From the NCBI RefSeq assembly GCF_017654505.1, contig NC_054539.1, positions 73,289,413-73,353,412 of the forward strand: a DNA stretch of 64,000 bases, given 5' to 3'. Source of the DNA: Polyodon spathula (lineage: Eukaryota; Chordata; Actinopteri; Acipenseriformes; Polyodontidae). The notes below the pieces were generated by a model, which ran no database searches, was not told the DNA's origin, and worked only from the letters and a program-made list of their open reading frames with translations. Position numbers and translations under genes: made by a program. Shown here one piece after another: positions 55,126-64,000 of this stretch; within the stretch, counting starts at the first letter, position 1; every line of letters begins with the position of its first letter.

Positions 55126-58079
55126 TGTTGATATGAAATAGCAAGAGTGAGGTTAAAACAAAGTGCTTGGCAAAGTGTCTTGGGAATGTTTACATTCCGC
55201 TCTAGCAGCACAACTTAGGAATCCTTTACTGTCATCTACTGCCTGACACAGTCTACTCTGAATACTAATTAAATCCTAACCCTTTTCTTCTTTGTTTATT
55301 TGTCATACATCCATTCAAAGTTCATAGAAGTGTATATTTTGAGTAAATAAGTGTTGTGTTTTGTTTACTCCTAATTTCCCAAAGCAATCAGACACTTGTT
55401 TTATTCAGTTGTTTACCTACTAGTGTATCAATGGCCTGGTTTGTCATACCTGACATTGTAGTTTTTCATCCACAACTAAAAAAACAATAGTGGTCATTTT
55501 TAGAGATAATTAAAGCAACTTTGTAAAATGTAATGATGCGCATGTTTCTACTAGAAGTCCTCTTCTCCACTGAAGAGGAAGAGAAATACTATCCTCTTTT
55601 CAGAAGCCCCATATGCACAATTGCTGTTTGGTTTGTATAGTTTGGAATACCAAATGACTTGCTCTCATTTACCAACTAAAATGAGAGCAAGAAGCCTTGC
55701 AGTGTTTCCAACTAAGTGTTATAAATATATACATTCTGCTAAGCAATTACACAAAGGAAATGCACTCAGAAACAGCAAATAAAAAACATTTTCTGTGGTG
55801 AAGAGAACTGCTTTCACAATGGAATGAGGCTACAGTAGCTGTGAACAGTCACAGTTTTTGCCTAATTCTTTTCATTGCCTGAATGTTTGTTTTTTTTAAT
55901 GTTTGTTTTTTTAGGGCCTGATTTAAACTATTTTAAACTAGGTTTATTTACCTTTTTTTTATTTAGTCAGTTTTGTATTAACAATACCTAAGCTTAATAA
56001 ATGTTCATCAAAATGAAACCGACTACTTTATTGTATTTTAACATCAGAAATGTTACGTGGTTTAGCGTTTTGTTTCCATTGGCATTCTGAAGGCCAGGTT
56101 ACTGTACTGGTAGAACAACGTATTTAGACAATGCCTCCACATTTCCCCATTCACATTTAACTGAGCAATGTATTACCAGTGATTAATTATTAACTGTGGC
56201 AGCGTTATGGAAAAGAGATGTGTTCTACAATATATGATACTAACGACAAATGACACTTTCTTATTCCCAGCCATTCTAACAATGTCTGTGTCCCTTATCT
56301 CTTTCAGATAACACATCACACACTGACATCCTCCCAATGCTGGATTACATAAGAACCCTACAGGGATTTAAACCTGTCTTCTATGTCATTATATCACAAT
56401 GCACATCTGCTCCAGCCCTTTCCCAATCAGATTACACATTTCCTGTAAAGGAGGAAAATATACCAGCAGAATACACATTCAGATGATGCATTCAGTAGCT
56501 GACATCAAACATCCAAAATGGCAAAATATTGTATCAGACAGACCTGGCGCTCTGGAAGTCAGCAAGACTACCAGCATTCATAGTGCTGACATTTCCCAAC
56601 ACCTATAATAAACATTACTTATTTGGTTTTTACAGCTGGATGTCCTTAATAAAACATGCACCACTATTATATGTAAATACTGCTTGATTGAACATGTGCT
56701 GTAAAATTTTTATTTGAAAGATTTAAGAGTGTCCAAGTGCCTAAAATAACAATGCACGCGTATGTCACACGTGATTCAGAAACGCAAGTGCAGTAGCTGT
56801 TCCCAGCCAAAGGCTTGGGTGACTCCCAACACCACCACATAGTAGAGACTCATTGAGATGTAATGAGGTGCCACTGAAACCTGTAATGAAAAGTGTTGCT
56901 TTCACTCAGACCCAGCTAGCGTGCAGCCCCAGATGTTGCACTGGTACATTGCCTAGTTAAGGACACCAAAGCCATGTTTCTTATTGAAAGGCTTCCTCTG
57001 ACGATCGTCGGCATCAACTCTATTGTACTTCGCAAACAGAAAGAAATTGTTAAGAAAACAACATTAGAACTATGACTGCTGTGGCCAACAACTGTCAGAA
57101 AAGGAAGCCCCTCTAGAGTGAGGAAAACATTACATTAACTACTGTTAATCTAATCTCCCCTGCCAGTAAAAGCAGACTGCTTTCCTTACAGGCACAGTAC
57201 ACTGAATGTAAATGCAAAGAAAATAACAATAATTTACTAAAGTAGGTTTAATAAGGCTTTAGATAATGGTAGTTTAGTTTAGGGACTATTTATATTAAAT
57301 GACTGATTAAAGCAGCTAAAATTGCATTGCATAAGTGTATTACTGTATGTCAGATTCTAGTCAAATATTTGGATTTATCTCAAGCAAAAAAGGTGGTGTT
57401 ACCACCTCTGAGGTACAAATAAACAGGACATGTGAGATCAGAAGCAGGGTTGTTCAAAGTTTAAACCCTCTTTAGAAATCCTATATTCATCCAAAAAGTA
57501 ACATTTATAATATCACTAATACAGTATTGTCAATTAATATGTGCATCTATTGCAGTAATGCTGTGTCTTTATATGGCATTTTGGTGTTGCTATAGTAATC
57601 TACATGGATGTGGAAGCATAAGACTACAAAACACATGACCTTTTAGTGTCCCGGGAAGGCATATTGAAATCCCAGGACACCTTCCTCAAAACCAGGACAA
57701 TCCTGGGAAAACTGGCCAAGAGGCAACCCTAGGTACAGTACTGGTAAACTTCTGCCTCTCCAGCTGTCAAGACCAAATGGCAACCCTATGCCACGGTGCA
57801 AGTAATCATTTATTTTAGATTCACTGCAATACGTCACATTATAACATTACACCAGGACTCTAGAAGCCCACCTAGTAAAAGCACTGCCACTCGGAGGGCG
57901 GTGGGAGTCATGCCAGCGCTGTGCCGATCCTGCTTGGGCCAAGTTGACGATGTTGGCTGAACTGGGGAGAGTTCATCTCCTTTCCCTTCAGTAACCCTAA
58001 CTGGACTGGACAGGCACCCGGCGAGGCCAGAGAAGTGTCCCAGGCTGCGCCCTTGTGTCCCGGGTTCAGTCGCTTTGTA

Positions 58080-58760
58080 ATATCCGATTAAGGCAAAGTG
58101 TTTAACAGTGTGAAGGTGCAGGAGTGCCCCGGTGATTAATAAACAGAGACCCAAAACGATAATCCAGGTGCAATGGTGTTTTATTTTTATATTTCCAAAG
58201 TCTGATGACAAAACACAGTAAATAACAATGCTGACAGGCAATACAGTGGCGTGTATTGCTCTGTTTTAATCCACGGGTTGGTCCCAAAATAATAATAGTC
58301 CCCTAAACACCCACACGTAACACAAAACACAAACATAAGTCCACAGTGTATGCTATTGTGCTCATGGTGTAAATACAGTTAATCGTGAACAGTGGTGCAG
58401 TGTTGTTCGGGTTTGGTGCTGGCCTTTGGCGACAGCTCCGGATGGTGTTAGCCGTCTGATAACAACAAACAAGCAATTTCTAGACACGACAAACAAAACA
58501 CTCACGATAACAATACAGGGTTTCCTTCCAGTTCAGCATTACCCATTCAAAGGAACAGATCACTTCGCTACGGCCCCTTTTGTACCGTCAATCATTGTTT
58601 CCCTTCTGGGTCAATGATTTAGTGTACTGTAGCTCCGCCTCCTTTCTAGCTGGCTGACTTCCCTAACCGTGGGAATAAATTGTCTGGCCATCCATTCCAG
58701 GGCTCTCTGTTCCCTTTGCACAGCGCCCTCACAGTTCGGGAGGGAGATTTATCACCAAGA
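58080..58760 (-). repeat. Possible dispersed repeat
   Basis: On the - strand the segment has an aatataaaaataaaacacc poly(A)-signal-like stretch and a GC-richer body (gctgtcgccaaaggccagca) unlike its AT-rich surroundings. This looks like a retroposed element, but I cannot name it and saw no target duplication. Confidence 0.25.
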
Positions 58761-60926
58761 ATCATTCTGTCTCTGTCACACAGATGCTTAGACTATGTGG
58801 CTGAAATGAGCAGGAACAGAAACGACCCGTTGACATTCAGTCCTCTCGACTGGGAACTGTCAGTGGGCTGCAGTGTGGAGGCATTTCAGAAGCGGGTTTC
58901 TTTTTAAGCATGAATTCATTTTTTCTTGCAAAACGGCAAACACAGTAAAAAAAAAATTCTAATAATAATTTGGATTTGGAAATTCAAATGATAAAGCGTA
59001 TTCAATAACCTATTGTGATTAAAAGTCAAAAACTAGAATTTCATTTGTGATTCACTGTGTGTTGATGGTGTAAGGTGGTGTTGAGGGTTAGGGTTCCAAT
59101 GAAAAGAAAAATGACTATGAAATTTGTAAGTTTAGGTTTTTTGACAATCAAACACATGCAGTGCTGATTCAGGTAGATGGTTTTAAGCTCTTGTGTAATA
59201 ATATTCCTGAATAGATTAAAAGAAAAGGCGAGAATTTTGTTAAACTGACCTAGTTTTGGTGTCCAAGGGAGATGCATTACTTAATGTGGAGTGTTTCAAT
59301 AGTGAAAGAGTTCCTGTTGGGGTGAAGCCTGTTCTCTAGAATAGCCCCGAACTTGTTATACTGTGCCTGCAGTTATGGATATCGAGGATTTACCAGCGGA
59401 GGCCTCTGTCAGATCTGCTGCCTTGACAATTGTGACTAAGAGCTGAGTTGCAACAGAGTGATGATGCTTTCATTACAGAATACATGTCAAGGATGCCATA
59501 CTGTATGCATGCAAGGCACATTAATCACTTGTGCAATGCACTGTCTGCTGGAAAATAAATATCTGGGCTCAGGTCACCGAGCACCTGGAGTTTAGGAAGC
59601 TTTTAATTGTCAATAAGCAATATTTTTACCATTTGAAACATTAGAACTGTTAGAAAGGGTTATGATGGCTAAGCTGTGGTTGATCGTTGAAGTGTGACTG
59701 TTGCATGCAGGTCTAGCGCACAAGATTGCTGTTCATGATTAAATACCATAACGACTGGTTACTTTATGATTTCAAATGGCCGTGGAGTTTTTGGCAGTGA
59801 ACAGATGTTAATAAATGTTTAAGCAAATGACAGACAAGGAAGAATGTGCTGCTAAACCGTGAGACCTAAAAAAAGCAGTGTCGTTTGAGCGGGTTAAACC
59901 TGATGAAACATGCCCAGAGTTCAAATCTCGGTCAACAGGCAGCAGTAAAAGCTACCATTTAAACCTAAAGCTTATGATTTAGGGTTGAGGTAAAAATGCA
60001 GATGGCAGAGGATGAGAGGCAGCTGTTTAAAAAGTGTTACAAAGTTCCCTGATCCTCTCCATCACAGTTTCATAGTGAAGGAGGGTTGTTTTAAATATTG
60101 ACAGAGAGGGGGTAGAATAATATACTGAGTGCTGCACTGCACCTGGAACAAGGGTAGCGAAAGCTGAGGCCATGTCTGCCTCTGTACAGTTTATTAATGA
60201 CAAATCATTCATTCTGCTTAGGTTTCTACGACTGGTTTTGTTCTGCTGCATGGCTGCAGTTCCAGACACAGCACCTCCCAGTTCAGCTGTAATCTCTGCA
60301 GGTCTATGTTCCCAATTGAAAAACCCATAGCAGTTTAAGCATCAAAAACAAAGAAAGAACTTGGGAAGGACAGCTGATAGCAATACTTTAACCACAAGGG
60401 ACTTGAAGTTTTATTTTATTTTGTATTGTAAAGTATTTCTGCTATGTTGCACACAAAAATGCAGTGGAATAACAGCCAACAGATAGTCATGTGGGTTCTC
60501 CAGGCAACAGTGACAACAGCAGGGCAGCAGCAGTGGCAGGTATCATATTTCCTAATGAAATATCATTCATAACAGATCAGCAAATAGAAAATACTGAAGA
60601 TTTGAACAATAAATTATTTTGTTTTGTAATGTTAACGTTTCTATAAAGCATGCACTAACGATTTCCTGTGGGATTCAAACATGAACCTTAACCCTCCTGC
60701 CTCACCCCTGCATACCGGTCTGAGTCATTCAAAACAAATGATTGAGGCTGGAGGGCGAACAGCAGGTTTTTCAATTTTTTTTTAAGTGAAATGCCATCCA
60801 ATCAGGCCTATCATGTGTGCTAATGGAGAGGGAGGCATGTGGATCTCTAGGAAACAGCTTGCTCTAAGTATAGAGTGGTACCAGTAAATTACAGCTTTAT
60901 GTACGAGAGAGTGAAATACATATATA

Positions 60927-61728
60927 CAGTGCTCCCTCGCTATAAGACTCTCGGTTATAACGTGCCTCGGATATAATGCCCCTACAGCATGTCCTCCAAT
61001 TCCCTATACTAATAATTCATGCACTATTTCTACAGTAAATACAATACCGGTGTTGTTCAAACTGTAAACAACTTCTCGGTGTAACTTCTGTTTCTGTCTC
61101 TCCCTTTAGATACAGTATCTGAAGAAAAGCTGCGCTGGCACTTTATAACACAGACATCTTACTCAGCATTTGTTATATAAGTAAATAAATATCAGGCCTA
61201 TTATGTGGTCATCTTTCCTAATGTGTTTACTTTTTTGCTGCGAGAGGAGCTGCAGCTTTCTCCGGACAGGAGCTGCAGCTTTCTCCGGGAGACAAGACGC
61301 TTCAGCCCCGCTCCGGCAGCTGAACCTGGGGCGAGCCCATCCCCTCTTCCCCTCGCCCGACCCGCTCTCCTTCTCGCACTTGCTTTGCTTGTCTATCGCT
61401 TCGAACTGGACTCCCGCCTGCCATTTAGCCAGGCTATTTATAGTTTAAACTGCTAATTAAAATGATCCACGAGTGGGAATATTGCCTTTTTTTTGTAAAA
61501 AATACAGCGTTGATTACATGGTGCTTCATGCATGGTTAATTCTTGAAGAGTTAAATCTTTGCTTCACTATATGTGCATTATAGAGAGGAAGGAGTTGTTT
61601 TATTTTGTATTTTGGTCTGATGTGTGTTATGTCCCGCAGCCCCCCCCCCCCCCCATTTATAACGCTCTTCGGTTACAACGCTCATATTGGGTGTCCCCCG
61701 AGACCCGCGTTATAGTGAGGGAGCTCTG
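60927..61728. mobile_element. Tigger/pogo-like DNA transposon remnant
   Basis: The left terminus cagtgctccctcgctataa pairs with the reverse complement of the right terminus (cagagctccctcactataac). Both ends continue with further tataac and cggttataacg / cggttacaacg motifs, typical of pogo/Tigger ends. A TA precedes the left end; the right TA is not preserved. The 0.8-kb interior has no recognisable transposase. It contains a short duplication of ggagctgcagctttctccgg. Confidence 0.75.
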
Positions 61729-61780
61729 CATTTCAGTTATAATGGGGGTGGCTGGGGTGGGCAGCTGCACATGCTATTTG

Positions 61781-61782
<2 letters not shown>

Positions 61783-61814
<32 letters not shown>
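61783..61814. repeat. (CA)n microsatellite
   Basis: About 16 units. Confidence 0.97.
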
Positions 61815-61816
<2 letters not shown>

Positions 61817-64000
61817 AAAAACAGGAACCAGAAGGGCCTGGAAATGGTATTATACAGACAGGTCTAATGTGACCTCATCACCAGAATATGGGTGGTATTC
61901 CTACTCACCACAAGGGGAACAAAGAAAAATCTAATTTCATTTTAAAGAACAATGAGCAAGATGTTCTAAGCGTTTACTCCTGTATTTAATTTGAACGCAG
62001 TGAAGAAGTTTTCTAGTTCAGCAGTACTGGTAAGTAGTTCACTTGATTAACCACCCCAGTCCCATTCCCTCCAAGTTTAAAGCTGCATCCTCACATCATT
62101 AAAATGTACCTTCTGTTTCCTCGTTTCAGTGAGCCCTTTTGATTTGTTATCAGCGTAGATATAGCTCTGCCAAGCTGTTTTTTTATTTTCAATGTTTGCA
62201 TTTCATATGAAAATCAATCTGATTAGATGGCACTTTGTTGGCACTTCTCAACTTTGACTCGTGTAGATGTATGTCATCATGTAACCACTAAACAAGTGTG
62301 ACGAGAAGCCAATCTAAGCACATCTGATGGGTGACACAGACAAACATACTTTACTCACAGCAGACATCAAAGGGGATTCAGAAGGTGACAGATTTTTTTT
62401 TTTGTACAGGCAATTTGGAAATGGTGCAGAATTTCAACAGGAATAAAAAAAAAGCATTTTTAAACTTTATCTCTTGGTTTATTAATTTCACATGCAAAGT
62501 TAAGCAAGACTATCTGCAGTGCTTTCCAGTGCTCTGAGAATCAGTTCTTTATGGGTTTAGATTAGAAAAAATAGATCAGCTATTACCTTTACACACATGT
62601 GATACACACAATCAGAATTACAGGTATTAAACAAATATTCCATCAGATTGTTTATTTTATTTCTGAATGGTGCTAACACCCCCTAATAGATTACTGTGCT
62701 GTTAACCTGCTTAACACACAGATACAAAACTGGGATGATAAAGATTTTACACAAAATTCAGGCAAAAACTGGGCCAATCTGTACTGTATTTTGCAGATTA
62801 TCCAACACTGGACACATTTATAGAGTGTATGTGGCCTGTGAAACAGGTTGAAGTAGTTTCAATGCGCTGAAATGGAATCTCTCCCTGCCCCTTTGTAGCC
62901 CGAATGAATTTCACATCTACAGCACAGAGCAGGGTGGGTGCCTCATCTCTGGTTCTAATAAACACCCTCTGATATCAGTGAAATGAATGCAGATCATGTG
63001 TGATTCAGTACTGTTTCCTTCAGCCCATGAATATGACAAGGTATGTCATTTAACCCAAGGATCTCCTCAGTCTCACCTGCTCATTTCAGGGCATCGAGCC
63101 AATGGGAGTTATGGACAGACAACACAAACGTGATGGCCCAATTCACTTGAGGGGAAAACATTTTGGGAAAATATTTATGGCGAATCAAAATAAAACTGAA
63201 CCCACACACGCTCTGTTATACAGTTAAAGGGCTGCTTGATTGTAAATACACTGCCTTTCACTGCATGCATCAAAGAGTTAAAAAGGACTAGAGCACTTGA
63301 CACTTGTGTTTCACTGAACCTGACAATGACAAAGCAATGACTGAGACAGCACTGTGGTGCACATCTTCAACCCTGCAGGAAAGGAATTATGCATGTCTCA
63401 CAGAAGCAGTGCTGCAGAATGTGAGGTTCCAGGGAGAGGATATTAACAGTGTAGACTAAAGGCTCAGAGAGCTGGTTTCCAGTAGCCATCTCCCACACAA
63501 ACACACCTGCTGGCTGGCTACCCTGAGGTTCTCAATGTCTCAGGAGTCAAATGCAATTAGTGTCAAGCACAGATTTCTCTTTCCTGGTACTTGACAAACC
63601 GTTTAACATTATCAGCATTGGCCAAATCCATTGAATAGCACTAATGATATTGAGATCATTTTAGCACGCAGCAATGTCTCCACCTAAAACAAAATCACTG
63701 TTTCAGGGGGAAGAAATTACAGGTGCACACCTAATAAAATAAATATCCATGAATGCTGGAACTGTAATAAAGAGCACTCAGTCTGGGGTTTCACAACTCC
63801 CAGTGTTTAGAATCACTATTGAAATGACCAGGGGCCACATACTAGTGTTTCCTTGCGGCAGAACCTGTATGTTATCATATTGACAATGCTTCAAATCCAT
63901 TGTGTTACTATTGCTGGCAGGTCCGTGGTCTATAAACAGCTCTGCTAGAATTTCTTTTTGTTTAAACACTGACTTTACAATGACATATCGGCAGTCACTT

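Larger units (their letters stand above)
39644..64000. other. ANKRD6: No coding gene recognised; presumed ANKRD6 5' intron and upstream DNA
   Basis: About 24 kb without any ORF or exon chain I can assign. ANKRD6 must have a 5' non-coding exon and promoter above 39644, so part of this is intronic. I could not place the promoter: no obvious CpG island or TATA context stands out. The repeats and elements listed separately are the only structure found. Confidence 0.5.

Noticed and set aside
57834..58241. 135-codon - strand ORF with a hydrophobic start
   Set aside because: There are no homologous features or splice context, and it overlaps a putative dispersed repeat. Best regarded as chance.

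Overview
The window is vertebrate nuclear DNA, most likely from a ray-finned fish. It has long introns with GT-AG splice sites, abundant microsatellites, and fish-type mobile elements (Tc1, hAT, piggyBac, a Tigger/pogo-like element, a DIRS-type tyrosine-recombinase element, a LINE tail, a tRNA-related SINE). My best guess at lineage is a slowly evolving non-teleost such as a sturgeon or paddlefish. That guess rests on protein similarity to human and the general repeat flavour and is weak.

Three protein genes are clear from recalled vertebrate homologues, and their order matches the human 6q15 neighbourhood (MDN1, LYRM2, ANKRD6). (1) Positions 108-3879, + strand: the last seven coding exons of MDN1 (midasin, a 60S ribosome-assembly AAA ATPase), covering the C-terminal MIDAS/VWA domain. 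(2) Positions 7172-19002, + strand: complete LYRM2 (88 aa, three coding exons). Its first intron is about 91% filled by a 32-bp minisatellite of nearly 10 kb. (3) Positions 39481-20916, - strand: complete ANKRD6 (diversin), 15 coding exons and 779 aa by my splicing model. LYRM2 and ANKRD6 face each other tail to tail, with poly(A) signals only about 30 bp apart.

Inside ANKRD6 intron 2, on the same strand, there is a set of phase-compatible candidate exons (35953-34920) with a downstream AATAAA. They would encode an unrecognised 182-residue C-terminal segment. This is the best candidate for something not explained by the known genes. ANKRD6 exon 9 also carries an unusual rearrangement: a 119-bp partial exon duplication upstream, and a 32-bp tandem array that multiplies its own 5' splice site nine times.

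Region by region: 1-4433 MDN1 3' end with an hAT insertion; 4434-6950 spacer with microsatellites and a nearly complete decayed Tc1 element; 7172-19190 LYRM2; 19220-39643 ANKRD6 with piggyBac MITE, YR element and several minisatellites in its introns; 39644-64000 no recognisable coding gene, presumably ANKRD6 5' intron and upstream DNA, holding further minisatellites, two SINE copies, a LINE fragment and a Tigger-like element.

The three genes do not form one pathway. They are ribosome assembly, a mitochondrial LYR protein and a Wnt/planar-polarity regulator, linked by conserved synteny. All identifications are from sequence reading and memory of protein families; no search was run.
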